The notes under the pieces are model-generated. The model was not told where the DNA came from and made no database searches. It worked only from the letters and a program-made list of their open reading frames with translations. A stretch of DNA of 64,000 bases from Myrica gale (taxonomy: Eukaryota > Streptophyta > Magnoliopsida > Fagales > Myricaceae): assembly GCA_963930655.1 (NCBI GenBank), contig OZ005607.1, forward strand, positions 26,668,874 through 26,732,873, given 5' to 3'. The position numbers and the translations under genes are program-made. Below are positions 22,893-34,685 of this stretch, piece by piece (within the stretch, counting starts at the first letter, position 1; each line of letters opens with the position of its first letter).

Positions 22893-25747
22893 GGCCTCCT
22901 TCATTGAGAGGATTAAAAGCTTTGCCACTTACCCAAGTAACTTCCTGTCTGGCCTCTGGTAAGATAATTCAATTGTATGTGATAGCTAATGATAGTTCAT
23001 GGTGTACTTAAAAACATGCCTTAAATAGTTCATTTTTGTGGGTTCCGATGTAAGTAGTGCTTGATTATGATGGAATTCGATTGATTCATTTTTTGGGCAC
23101 GGATTTAGGCTTAGTATTAATTAATAAATTGAAACAATTTAGTAAGAATATTTTGGTATATAAATTGAAAAGATAGCAAAATTTCAAAAACAATTTCAGT
23201 ATTTTACCACATTCGATCATTTCTAATTCCTGCTTTCTGAGAAAATCTAGTATGGCGTCTTTTCACTATTGATTGGAAAGTTATTTTATTTTTCCATCAT
23301 AGGTATCATAGAATGGTATTTGCTGATAAGAACGAGTATTGTCCTACAGGCATTCTAGAATTTAATAAGCTGATTAATTAAGACGAATTACGACTAAACT
23401 AAGCCTTCATGCATATAATCAAATTAGGTATGGGAGACTGGGAGTTGCTCCTTTTGCATCCGTTGATAACTTTTTATAGGATCTATATCTGATGGGACTG
23501 ACCATTATACCATATCTCCTCTCCCTCTACCAGCTCTTCATGCATCTCAGATATCATGTTGATGACTGTAGCTATCCCATCCATTGAACTGTCATGCATT
23601 TGGACAGGGCATGATAAGGGTCCTGCATGATGTTCTTATAGGTAATACATGGGTACTATGAAGCATCATGCACACCAAATTTAGAAATAATTTGGGATTT
23701 TAAACTGTTATGTCCATACGTTCCTCCAAATTTGGCTTTCACTTGAGTTGCCTATGAAAATAAACATGGTTCTTGACTGCTAATCTTGTTCAATTAATGT
23801 AATGAATGCCATCAAAGACAAGTAGCAACTGTAACATGGAGAAATATATCTCACATGATAGTGTCTGTGCGTAGCAGGGGAGGAGGGAGGTTTTAGTCTT
23901 AAGCAGTTTGTGTCTTATCAACCGTTGTACTTTCCCAGGTACCAATGTTTGTCGTTGCTGGTGATGCTGTAGTTATTAACACTGAGACCGGCACTTATAT
24001 TGAAAGGTATGTTTCTTTTGTTTCTAAAAGCTTGACTGGGGTTTTGATTTACGGTACTTTGAGGTCATTCACTGGTGTAACTGGTGGTTGAGCACCATGT
24101 AGATGGCAAGTAGCTACTGGATGCCAAAACTGGAGTTATTTGGTTTTCTGATTCTTTTCTTCAAATATTTTTTTTTTCAAGGGATGAGATGTGGTAATGT
24201 ATAATTGCAAGTAGGTTATTGGGGGCTGTCTTGTATGTTTTTCTGTGGTATGTTATTTTTCATGCTTGCAACTGAGTTGGATTCTTTAAGTCATTAATAT
24301 ATAATCCCATTTTTTAAGTATAAGAATTGTGTACTATGGCATTACATCGGTTCCTTCAGAATAGGAGGAACTAGGAAGTAAAAATAAAAAGAAAGAGAGA
24401 GAGAAGAAAAGAAAGGAAGATCACATAATTTTGCCTCTGTAATTTTGTATCTTGAGATTCTATATGTGCTTTTCTGTATGGACTAGTAATTGGGTGTGCA
24501 ATTGAATTGATTCATTCTCGGGCCTTTTTGCTGTTTTGAAGACATTGTGTGCATAAATTGCCTTGCATGATTTTGCCTCTAAGAAATATATGACAAGATG
24601 ACTACCAGCTAACCACTGCTATCATCTAGGGGTTATTCTGTTCATCTCCTGGGGTTGGGTGGGAGCAGAGGGGTTTTGACAAATGACTTTGTTGTAGATT
24701 CTGTTGCTTGGTGTTGCTGATGGTAGTATTTCTTTCTCAGGGCCAAGTGGTAGTATCTGTGAATGTCTTTATTCTGAAGGAGAGATGGATGCCATGTATG
24801 CAATATTGCAGATGCCTGTTTCCATTGGTCTCCAATCTTCAATCTTGTGGTGGGCACCGGTCCAAATTGCTCTTACATTAGTATCTTTGTTTGAATCAGT
24901 GTGTTCCATGAGGTGGAAAAGCAAACCAAGTGTTGCATGTTGTTGACTCACTGTAGCCACTTCCAAATGGGTTGGAGTTATGTTTTTGTTTTTTGGAGCA
25001 AATTACTATTGATTCAGCAACATTAATAATCAAGCAACAATAAATGTGGTTGACACACAATGTCCTGCTCTTTCCCTTGTTTTCTTTTTTTGTTTTGTTA
25101 GTATTCTCTATATATGTACAAGTTGTGGTATAATGATTAAATTTCTTGTTCTTTTGTTAGAGCCTCAAACCAATAGATTAATGGTTGCGGATTTTCAATT
25201 AACTATAGCTTCATTTAGACATGATTGTATGTATTTTGGAAAAAATAATTAATAAGACATTTGTTCAGGTATGCCTGCTTCGTCGGAGAAGCTCACGGGT
25301 ATACCTACAACAAACACTCTGAACTCTCTCCGTCCCAATGTTTTTTCACTCTTTAAAAATCTCAGAAATGGCCAGACTCGGATCCCGCCACTCATTGCCG
25401 TGTTCTTCTACGGCTAGTTCGAACCCGGTATTTCTCTCTCTTATACCATCGATTGGACAGAAGAATTTTGTGCTAGGCAGATGACCCATCTCCTGCGCTA
25501 CGTCCAGTCTTCCAATTCTCAAGTCTGTTGGTTTTTTTTTTTTTGTAACATTTTGTTTGCATGTTTTCTTTTCATTGTCGTTGCAAATATTGATCATTAT
25601 CTTGTTTTGTTTATGGTACTCAGACGAATCTACGGAAGTGCACTCTAACTTACTTTATCTGATTCAGATATGAAAAATATGATTACAAAATTACAAAATA
25701 ATTTCTTTTATCATCAAATCATTATTTTTCATTATAATTTTATTCTA
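22893..25747. other. 3' flank of gene A, duplicated downstream of gene C
   Basis: This sequence is repeated, with indels, at 51457-53340. It contains an EF-P-like exon (23940-24009) not found in the C copy, a GA-rich tract near 24385, and a conserved segment at about 25335-25530 (LFKNLRNGQT, IPPLIAVFFYG). The C copy lacks three stretches present here, at about 23715-24305, 24575-24808 and 24847-25060, each bounded by 3-6 shared bases. Confidence 0.6.
23940..24009 (+). pseudogene. isolated exon resembling the elongation factor P C-terminus
   Basis: After a TTTCCCAG acceptor the frame reads VPMFVVAGDAVVINTETGTY and then IER. This resembles the C-terminal beta-barrel end of organellar/bacterial EF-P (consensus VPLFVxxGDxVxVDTRTGxYxER). 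No other EF-P exon is nearby. It may be a captured or stranded exon. The match is short and made by eye. Confidence 0.55.
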
Positions 25748-25947
25748 GGGATGTTTGAGTGTGAAAATTTTGGATATTGGTGTTTGTAAAATATTATAAA
25801 GTAAAGATATTTTATAGGAATTGGTGAAAAAGTGAAGAGAGAAAATATTTTTAATTAATATTATAATAATAATAATAAATTATGTGATGAATTTTTTAAT
25901 AATAACCCAAAATAATTGGCTCCAATTATTTGGAGTTTGAACATGTC
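25748..25947. mobile_element. MITE, first copy of a two-member family
   Basis: It starts GGGATGTTTGAGTGTG and ends GTTTGAACATGTCT. It is nearly co-linear with 43141-43339, including the inner text ATTATAAAGTARAGATATTT. The TIRs are imperfect and the target-site duplication is unclear. Confidence 0.7.
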
Positions 25948-26734
25948 TCAAATCTTCTCTCCTCATTTTTATTTTGTATACATTCTAATTTAAATTACAA
26001 TAGCAACAATCTCTCTTAAAAACTCGACATCATTCTCTTCTAAAAGCTTGTACCAAATCAAATAAACAGCAGCACCACGTTTAACAATGGTTAAATTATT
26101 GTTAAATTTCAAGGAAATAGAGTATGTCATCCTTGTTGGTAGCACCTACTTTAAGCTCCAGCTTTTTCTTACAAAATTATGATTTACTTACAAAATTTTC
26201 TCTCTGCTTCGGTTTTGGATTTCACATACTCCTAAAATCTCTCAAAACAAAAATATTATTAATATTATATTAATAGCTAGATATCATGACATTATTAAAT
26301 AAACAAACAAAACGAGATGCTTCATGAAAAAAAAAATTCCGCAGTGCCAGAACGTTTTTTAAAGAGCAGCAAGGAAGGTTGAAATTAAATACAAAGAACA
26401 AACCACTCTCTAAAAACCATTAAAATGTGTCGAGTGGACGAGTACCTCATAAATAACAAAGGCTAATAGCCTGTAGCTTTCCCAGTCCGCGTAAAAAGCA
26501 TGTAATTTCAGAACAACTCAATCCTCAATGTTAGTATACCAACTACAAAGATTTTGATTTGACACTCACTCACTAATATGACTTCTATATCTACAATAAT
26601 TTTTTTATTATATAATAGTAATATATATATACACACGTTAGCAGTTTGTTCTTTGAACCCTTTTTTTTAATGTCGATGATAACAAATTCTAAAAGCTCTT
26701 TTTAAAAAAAGGCACCTTCAACAAGTAGACATTT

Positions 26735-27543
26735 GATAAATGGGAGCGTCTAGTCTTTTCACGTGGTCTGAGTGTTACGTGCCTATCATGTGTGACGAAC
26801 GTCCTCTTTAACGCCAAAATTAAGGTTCGTTCGTTTGTAGAAATTTTGGATAATATTTTTAAAATTTTAGGAATCTTGTGAAGTTAGAAATTTTTTGGAG
26901 TTTGTGAAAAGATGTTATAATTTTAAAATATTTTTAAAAATTTTAAGGTAATTATAAAAAGTAATGATTGCATTATTAATTTTTATTATTATTATTTTTT
27001 AACTGCCCACATGTCTTTTGTCTTTTTGTGGTGGCTTTTTTTCCTTTCTTGGTTATGCGGCAATTTGTTGTCCGCCTCTTGTTTTGTGATATTTTTTTTT
27101 TACTTGCCAACATTTTCCGCTCCCGTAACGTAACTTTTGTGTTTTTTTTTCTTATCTGCAGTGGCCTGTCAGGTGCGCCGTGGGAGGTCTGACAGATGTT
27201 TCTGTTTTTCTGAAACGGTGGGGACAACATGTTTTCTAATTCCAACTTTGCCCTCCGAAAGTTTTAAGGGATCCTATGTCTGTTGATGGATATATTTGGT
27301 AATGTCAGATGTTGTTTCAAGGACAAAAACGTCCTAAAATGTATACTGTTCAAATCGTTGGAACAACTTAATTGCGTTTGTTTTGCTCGAAATTTCGGGG
27401 CCCAAAATTTCGAGCAAACAAACGCCCCCTAAGTTGAAAAGCAAATTGAAACACGACACATACTTCATGGTGGTGGGTCAGTTAGAGTTTAAGGGTATTT
27501 GAGATTCAGGTGTAAATTTGTAGGTAAAAAATGTAATTAACCC
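26735..27543. mobile_element. right half of a long-TIR (MULE-like) element, interrupted
   Basis: The text from CGTGGTCTGAGTGTTACGTG to TGTAATTAACCC matches the right arm of 54739-55798 and of 54069-54729. It is split by the insertion at 26824-27429. The left arm is missing here. Confidence 0.65.
26824..27429. mobile_element. Harbinger-like non-autonomous element
   Basis: The ends are GGTTCGTTCGTTTG and the inverse of GGGGGCGTTTGTTTG. The flanking 3-bp duplication is TAA (26821-26823 and 27430-27432). It lies inside the older long-TIR element; related copies near 54590 are uninterrupted. A near-perfect hairpin at 27375-27427, built on GCTCGAAATTTCGGG, sits at its right end. No transposase is seen. 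Confidence 0.65.
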
Positions 27544-27751
27544 AATATAATATAAGATATATATTAGCATAAAGTTGTTCTTTGAACTATCTTTTTTATT
27601 TTGATGATAACAAACTATATATACTCTTTTTAAAAGATTTTAAAACTTAAACTTTTCACTCATCATTTGTTAATTATGATTTCTAAAAGTTTTGAAAAAC
27701 TCTCGATTTGAAAGTCACTTTATATTCTCTAATACTTTTGAATAAATTAAA

Positions 27752-28119
27752 GACTAAATTAATTCGAATGTCTTGCGGTTTTGCCTTTTTTTAACTTGGT
27801 CCTCAGAATTCGATTTTTCCTACAATGATTCCCAAATAAATTATGTTGTCAACTTAGTGGACGAAAATGCACACGTGGCTAACGGCTTACACGTGGAAAG
27901 TGATACGTGTCACATTGCGATTGGACGATATTTTTTTTAATTGAGCTGTCAATTTCTACGTGTGCACCGTCAGCCACGTGTATATTTTCATCCACTAAGT
28001 TGACGACATGACCTATTTGGGAGTGAGTCAAACCCTATGGATAGTTGTAGGGAAAATCGAACCCTGAGAACCACATTGGAAAAAGACCAAACTCTAGGGA
28101 CGTGCGGGCTAATTTAGCC
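27752..28119. mobile_element. MULE-type MITE with long TIRs
   Basis: The arms are about 150 bp (GACTAAATTAATTCG against inverse GGCTAAATTAGCCCG, continuing through GTCAACTTAGTGGA). The 9-bp duplication TAAATTAAA lies at 27743-27751 and 28120-28128. The homologous site in the C block (about 55990) lacks it. The loop holds several CACGTG/ACACGTGG words that resemble G-box/ABRE motifs. Confidence 0.88.
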
Positions 28120-28128
28120 TAAATTAAA

Positions 28129-28640
28129 ATGATCATATGATTCATTGTAGGTGATTAAATATGAATCGAAATAGAAATGACATCTTCAAGAAGTAGAAAA
28201 ATCTCTAAAGTGTCGAAGTTTTGACACATATGAAGAAGGTGTCGACACAAGCCAAGGACACCCGAAGCTAAAAATTTTGAGCAAGTTTGATAGTGTTACT
28301 TTATAAATTAATTCGGAACAACAAAGTATACCTTTGACTATCTATATATAACACTAGATAGTGAAAGAGGGAAAAACGATAAAATTTATTAACAAAACGA
28401 CTCGTTTGGATGCACATTGAAGCAGAAAATGTGTAGAAATTATGCTTGTACACAGTGATTAATATTTACAGCATCTCGGTTAATAGGGGGAACAAGGCTA
28501 ATGATTAAATATATTTTAATATAAGACTTTTTTTTCTAGGCATTATACTTACAAGAATTTGTTCTCAGTATTTTAAATATATAAATCAAGGCACTAATAT
28601 TCAATCCAAGTCCAGTTTTAAATGAACTATTAGGGCTTGT
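28129..28640. other. no recognised gene; end of duplicated block A
   Basis: The text GTGATTAAATATGAATCGAAATRGAAATGACATC and what follows also occurs near 56015. The rest is AT-rich spacer. Confidence 0.5.
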
Positions 28641-29058
28641 TTGGAAAATGGTTGTGATTTTGGTTTTGGGTTTAAATTTTAAAATTTAAATATTTAAATA
28701 GAAAATTAATTAACAAAAATCTGAAAAAAAATAACTTACAGATATTAAGAAAAAAATTTAAAATTTAAAAAATTGGGGCTACAATAAAAAATTCATCAAA
28801 TAAAGAAAACTAAAAAATAAAAAATAAACAAAATGTTAAAATCAATAAATAATATTAATTTAAATTTGGAGACATATAGAAAATAAAAACTAATTTACAA
28901 CAGCCGTAAATAAATTTATAAACTAAAAAAATTAAATGTATAAAAATATTTAGAAAATATTAAAAATATACTTCCAGAAAATATTATGAAAAAAGCTTTC
29001 TCTTTATAGTTGAGTACTCTTTGTAAACCACAATCTTCATCCACATGTAACTAATAAG

Positions 29059-29306
29059 TAGGGCTGTCCACCAAACCGGCCGGACCGGCCAACCCGGACC
29101 AAAACCGGACCGGTTTTGGCCAAATCCGGCGAAAACCGGTATACTCCGGTCCGGTTCCGGGTTACCCATGTGAAAAACCGGAATTGAGCCGGAGTATACA
29201 TCTCCAAACCGGTAATCGGCCCAAAATGACATGGCCCAAACCGGCCCAGATCGAACCGGTGAAACCGGGGACCGGATCGGTCCGGACCGACCAATAGACA
29301 ACCCTA
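29059..29306. mobile_element. hAT MITE, TAGGG family, 248 bp
   Basis: The ends TAGGGCTGTCC and the inverse of TAGGGTTGTCT are flanked by the 8-bp duplication CTAATAAG (29051-29058 and 29307-29314). The interior is an almost continuous array of CCGGACCGG/AACCGG words and can fold on itself. Open frames here are shadows of the repeat. Confidence 0.92.
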
Positions 29307-29410
29307 CTAATAAGTACATTAATGTGAGTACTCATTATAAAAATATAAAGATTAATATTAACACATTCACGGTTAAGAGGATTTCAAGTATATTAACACA
29401 ACCTTATTAT

Positions 29411-30729
29411 TGAAATTCCTAGGATTAAGGCAACCCAAGAGGGGGGTGAATTGGGTTTCAAAACTTTTTCAAAAATTACCCCAAAGAGTGTGTTTGCTAG
29501 CTATAAAAGAAAACTTTAAAGCAATAAACTAGAGCACAAATAAAGAGATAAGGGAAGAGAAGCAAACACAATATTTAGGTGGTTCGGCAAGCCCGCCTAC
29601 GTCCACCCCTCAAGCTCCTTTACCGAGTCTTGAGGTTTCTCCACTATTCTCCCTTCAACCAAGGGAACCGTTTCCTTATACTTGAGCTTGAGAAAAACCC
29701 TCTTCAAGCCTCAAGAACGAGTTTGAGAACAAACCTCTCCAAACTCCTTCTTTCGATGAACAACCCTCACCGAAAGGATGCAAGAGAATCACTCTCTTAG
29801 GAATGTGTATGTTTGAACAAAATTCTCCTCTAAAACTCCCTTGATGGAGTAGATATTACAATGAGAAATGACTAGCTCTTAGACTTCACACAACAACAAG
29901 GATGTGAAAGATGAAGAATATGTGTGTATGATGCTTGAATAAAGATTGTAAGATTTTTGATCACTCTAAGCCTTTGTAAATGATTGTGGACGATTTTGTT
30001 GAGTTTCAAAGGCATGGGAATGGCCTTATATAGACCTCATGAGAAAAATAGCCGTTTATAGCCGTTAGAGTGAACTGTTAAAACGAGCCGGTCGACCGCT
30101 ACATGAACCGGTCGACCGCTTCAAGTTTACCGTTGTTCAACGGTCATATTGTCAGAAGCGTAACGGCTCTCTATTAAATGCTACCGGTCGACCGCTACAT
30201 GAACCGGTTGACCTCTACATGTTACCGTTACACAACGGTCGATTTGTCAGAGCATTTCTAAATCTACCGGTCGACCGCTACCCCAAGCGGTCGTATGTCC
30301 GGTCGACCGCTACATTGAGCCGGTCGACCTCCTCATTTTAAGCATCATCCGGTTGTTCTAAAAACTTGATTTTGACCAACTTAAAATACCCAATTTTAAA
30401 CTCTAACTTCTCATAAGTATATAAAAAGGTTTGGGAGTATATTTGGGATATTTTGAAGGCACAAAAAAAGTTTTAATCTCACAACAAACATTAAAACGGT
30501 TTATGCAAGTTTTGAAGACTTATGCATGTGTGTGATTGACATCCTTGTTAAAGATGAACTCTTAGAGTTACAAAGATTACCCTAGCGACTTGAGTCTTCA
30601 CTTTAAGAGCACTTCCATTGAAGGTGATGTTGTTTGATCTCTCCGTGCTCATTTTGGATTCGTTTTGCTCCACAACTCAATTACTTATACTGTTATCATC
30701 AAAACATTGATTGTGACTCAAAGCCAACA
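29411..30729 (-). repeat. Copia (SIRE/Maximus-like) LTR, minus strand
   Basis: On the minus strand the LTR starts TGTTGGC directly after a purine tract (AAAAAGGGGGAGA at 30731-30743) and ends in TTTCA. The AAGAGGGGGGTGAATTGGG text near its end is typical of this LTR family. Around 30085-30330 it has six or so copies of CCGGTCGACC(G/T)CT. Only one LTR is in the window. Confidence 0.75.
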
Positions 30730-31140
30730 ATCTCCCCCTTTTTGATGATGACAATAAATTAATTGATCGTTCTCTTGTTGATCTTGTCTCCCCCTATCTT
30801 TTGTACTTTGATGTGAGGTTTTTGGATATTTTAATGCTTCAATGACACAAGTTAGTATAGAATATGAAAGAATAATATATGAATAATAGAAAGGCTTTCA
30901 TATCAAAGTAAAGCAGTACATCAAAGTCTCAAAGGGGTACAGAGATACAAAAAGAGATATCACATATTTCTTCTCCCCCTTTGTCATCATAAAAAGGAAA
31001 GACATAAGCAAAGGAAATACATAAGCAGTAATAAAATGAAATGCATATGCGATGAAAATCATGACATATATAAATATGTCAATAGTGCAAACACCTAATC
31101 TGATACAAAATAATGCCATGTCCTCAAGTTTTTTCATGTT
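30730..31140 (-). mobile_element. Copia internal remnant next to the LTR
   Basis: The polypurine tract and repeated CTCCCCCTTT(G/T)TCATCAT-like text form the 3' untranslated internal region of a SIRE-type Copia. Coding domains and the other LTR are absent. This is a truncated fossil. Confidence 0.6.
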
Positions 31141-32076
31141 ATTAATATCTATATATATAGTTTTTTTTATGATTTTTTAAAATTAAATTTGCTTCCTTAT
31201 TTTAGTAAATTTGCCCAAAATTTTATTTATTTTTATAATTTCTATAAGAAATTTAATAATTACTGTATTTCCTAGATAATATGAAATTTTATCTTAGATA
31301 TTATTATTTTTATTAAATTTTATTCGATTTTTATTTTTATTTTATCTTTTTGTTATTTTGATGTTTCTAAATTTTTTTATAATTTTTGTAATTGTGTAAT
31401 TATTTTTTAGTTATCACTTTTATTTTTATATATTTTTCTGAATCTTGTAAATTAATTTTAGTTGTTGTTGTTATTGTTTTGAAACATCATGACAACTAAA
31501 AGATAATATTATTAAATAAAAATAATTTCAATAATTTTGTTGTTATTTGTTGTTGTAAATTAATTTTGATCCTTATTTTAGTAGATTTCAACATAAAAAA
31601 GTTTTCTTTAATAATTTTGATAATGATTATATTTGATAATTATTGTTAAGTTTTCATTTTTGAAAATTTTAATCAATTTGTTTTTTGAATTTATAGTTTT
31701 TATTTTTGTAATTTTTTGAATTATTTATTTTGCACGATTTTTATCTTGTCTTTTTATTTTTAAGAATATTTTTTATAAGTTTGATATTTTTATCTATTTT
31801 TATATTTATGAAACCATTTTCTACTCATCTTTTGAATTTTTTTTCATTTTTTGAATATGATAATAACTATAAAGTAATACTATTTAGTTTTATAAAATAT
31901 AAATTATTAGATACTAAACAAACCCTTACCACAAAACAATATTTAAATTTAAAATTTAAACTCAAGACCAAAACCAAAACCAAAATTTGAAATTACATGA
32001 ACAATGCAACCAAGCTAGTTTAATGCATTTTAGAAACAAGTTCTAGAGTGAAGTGAGATTTGAGTAGTTAGAAGTA

Positions 32077-32411
32077 AGGGAATTTGGCAAAGAGGTCCTT
32101 GGGTTTATACCTCTTTGGCAAATAGGTCTTTCACTCTCAAATTTCAAAATTTTAGTTCTTGGGTTTTCGATGTTTAACGAAATGGTCCTTCCGTCAGCCT
32201 GTCGTCCATATGTTTAACGGACCTCTCTGACACGTCAGCAAATTTGTACCGGTCGACCGCTACAAATTCATTAAGCATATAGACGGCAGACTGACGGAAG
32301 GACCATTTTGTCAAACATCGAAAACTCAATGACTAAAATTTTAAAATTTAAAAGTGAAGAAACCATTTGCCATAGAGATATAAATTCAATGACTATTTTG
32401 ACAAATTCCCT
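32077..32411. mobile_element. MITE with TIRs (AGGGAATTTG)
   Basis: The left AGGGAATTTGGCAAAGAGG and inverted right AGGGAATTTGTCAAAATAG ends continue as arms of about 130 bp around GGTCCTTCCGTCAG. The centre contains ACCGGTCGACCGCTACA, a word otherwise seen in the Copia LTR at 30.1-30.3 kb. The duplication is not clear; structure is MULE-like. Confidence 0.65.
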
Positions 32412-32519
32412 ATAAATAAATCATAAAAATGTTGAGTTGATCATTCAGCTTTTTAGAAAGCAGTTAGCAAAGTTTTTTCTTTTTTTTTGGTCCTGGAAAG
32501 ACGCAGGTAGTTGCCTTTT

Positions 32520-33091
32520 TACAGCCCATTTTTGAGCCGTCTTCCCCAACAAGCCTCTTCTCCCCCCTTATTTCTTCTTTCCCAAATCCCTCCCCATTCG
32601 CGCGGTCCCCTTTCTCAGACTCTCTCTCTCTATCCACTCTCTCCCCAACCCAGGAGCCGCCCACCGCCCGTTAGAGGTTGGGATAATTATTTATCTAAAC
32701 GAATGTCCGTTTGATTTCATCCCGTTGTCTTTGATTCTCAACGATTTCTTTCCATTTTCACGGTTTCTCGTATTTTCTTTGCCTATAAAGCTGTTTGGTG
32801 ATTGTTAGTTTGGACTTTGGAGCACTCTGAGGCATTGAAAATTTGAAAGTTGTGGTGGCGACTTTATCTAAGACCGGTTTTGATTCTTTGTATCTTGAAC
32901 AGATTCTTTGGTTGGTTTTTTTAGGCCTTTCTTGGTTTTGGTAATGTTAGATAATCCAGGAATACTAATAAAAAGAATAAATGCTTCTTTTTTACGGGAT
33001 ATGATAATCTCATCAAGATTTTGGAAGTGGTGAAATTTTTGCTCTGTCTCACTGTGTTTCCTTCAATATTGCTAGGGGAACCATTTGAAGT
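32520..33091 (+). promoter_or_regulatory. 5' region of F-box gene B
   Basis: The pyrimidine-rich leader and CCAACCCAGGAGCCGCCCAC text match those of genes A (about 20505) and C (about 48755). An AG acceptor (TTGCTAG) just before the ATG region suggests a 5'-UTR intron. Sequence upstream of 32520 does not match the A/C promoters, so B may be driven by a different promoter. Confidence 0.45.
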
Positions 33092-34685
33092 ATGAAGGCA
33101 ATTTCTCTTATTCAGAAATCCAAAAAGCAGAAGCTGAATGAAGAACCTGACATGGATGGAAACACCAAATGCTTGGGTAACTTACCCGAGGTGGTTCTTC
33201 GCCACATCCTTTCATTTCTTCCCCCGAAAGATGCTGTAAGAACTAGCCTTCTTTCTAAAAGGTGGGAATACCTATGGACCTCTATTCCCAATCTACGGAT
33301 CGAAGAAGAATTTTTTCATATTACTAGTCAGCCATTCAGGAATTTTGTAGGTAGAGTGCTTTGTCTTCATGATGCTGATTTAAAAGAGTTCAGTCTCATT
33401 AGTCATCTTCCATGCGATGCATCTACTGTCGGTTTATGGGTATCTGCTGCGGTGAATAAAAAGGTTCAAGTGTTGAAGCTTCGATTTTACAGACTCGAAG
33501 GGATACTTTCATTGCCTCGTAGCTTATTTTCTTGTAAGACACTGGTAGACTTAACTCTCCATTTTCCCTCTCTCGGGAAACTTCCCCATACAATTTATTT
33601 TTCGAATCTAAAGACTTTGAATATTGATTCAGTTACATTTTCGGATAAGTGCTCTACCCAGAGGCTCTTTTCTGGTCTTCCAGTCCTTGAGAAATTGACC
33701 TTAGAACATTGCAGTTGGTGTATCAAGAATTTTACTATCTATTCTCCCAACCTTAGTTCTCTGAAAATAATGGACAATAATGGGCGAGACTCGACTTGTT
33801 CGGGGAATTGTGAGGTTATGATTTTTGGGGATAATCTCAAAGTATTTGAGTTTCGGGGTGAATTCATTGAGTATGTCCTTCACAAGGCTCTCTCACTGGA
33901 GCAGGCACAGATATTGTATGCGCCCAAGCTGGATCGGGGTTCAAGACATGATGCTTATCGCATGTATAAGCTTCTTATCGGGGTCTTCAATGTAAAATAT
34001 CTGACACTGTGCTACGAGACAGTTGGGGTAAGCTTGCTTCTCTCTTCAGTTGACCTTTTACCTTCAATAGTGAGGATCGAAAGTTGACTATTGGATTTTT
34101 GTCTAATTCTGGGTGATTCTTCTCGATTCTAGTCCCATAATTAGTGTTCGGGTTTCTTTATCTGATGGGTTGCTTTTTCCCGTTCATAGGCTCTAGCAGA
34201 GGCAGGAGAACTCCTTCCTCATCTGCCTTTGTTCCCTAACCTGATAGATTTGGTATTCATATCACCAGCAAGTCTTGACCTTGTATGGAGGATGCTCCAA
34301 CGATGCCCCTGTCTCGAGACTTTGAAATTTTTGGAGGTAACTTCACTGGCACTACAACGTTTACCCTAAAGTATCTGTTTCGTCTTGGTTTGGACTTACA
34401 ATGATGGTTTATGTGTTTCGTTTCCAATAGGGAATCACTTGTTCCCCAGATTTTGAGACTGATAGTGGGGTACCGGACCAAGTGCCTCCATGTTTCGCAT
34501 CAAATCTCAAGTACATTGAAGTTCGCAATTATGGAGGAGAAGATGACAAGCTATCAGCAATAAAGATTTTGCTCAAGAATGCAGTGGTCTTGAACAAAAT
34601 GGTTGTGGATTATTCCGGTGCTACTGCATTCAGAGAGCAGTTAATGGGGCTCCCTAGAGGGTCTAAGAGTTGTGTTTTGAATTGA
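33092..34685 (+). CDS. F-box/LRR/FBD protein, gene B
   Basis: Exons 33092-34027, 34190-34336 and 34431-34685 give 445 residues, all phase 0 with GT-AG borders. The N-terminus has two extra codons relative to A (MKAISLIQKSKK). The F-box at about residues 27-72 reads LPEVVLRHILSFLPPKDAV and LSKRWEYLWTSIPNL. LRR-like repeats follow (LPVLEKLTLEHCSWC). The FBD exon has a longer linker (DSGVPDQVPPCFASNL) before YIEVRNYGGEDDKLSAIKIL. Exon 2 lacks the EL pair present in A and C. It is predicted to act as a substrate receptor in an SCF ubiquitin ligase; the target is unknown. No disabling change was found. It is the most divergent of the three copies. Confidence 0.92.

Larger units (their letters stand above)
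19875..28260 (+). repeat. segmental duplication block A
   Basis: FBD fragment, F-box gene and long 3' flank are collinear with block C (48050-56212, resuming after the CACTA at 61160). Block-specific differences include the Harbinger-like insert and MULE MITE here, and the LINE, Pack-MULE and CACTA in C. Confidence 0.8.
28640..31990. mobile_element. AT-rich inverted-repeat element hosting two younger insertions
   Basis: The left arm near 28655-28705 (TTTTGGTTTTGGGTTTAAAT) is the inverse of the right arm near 31935-31985. The left flank is A-rich and the right flank T-rich, as in a large fold-back. A hAT MITE (29059-29306) and a Copia LTR with adjacent internal DNA (29411-31140) lie inside. 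No coding region was seen. Outer ends and duplication are not resolved. Confidence 0.5.

Noticed and set aside
24575-25060. Intron loss by retroposition as explanation for the shorter C flank
   Set aside because: The missing stretches do not begin with GT and end with AG; short shared bases at the junctions fit deletion better.
28984-29319. 111-codon frame with RSGP-type repeats
   Set aside because: It is the translation of CCGGACC repeats in the 248-bp hAT MITE.
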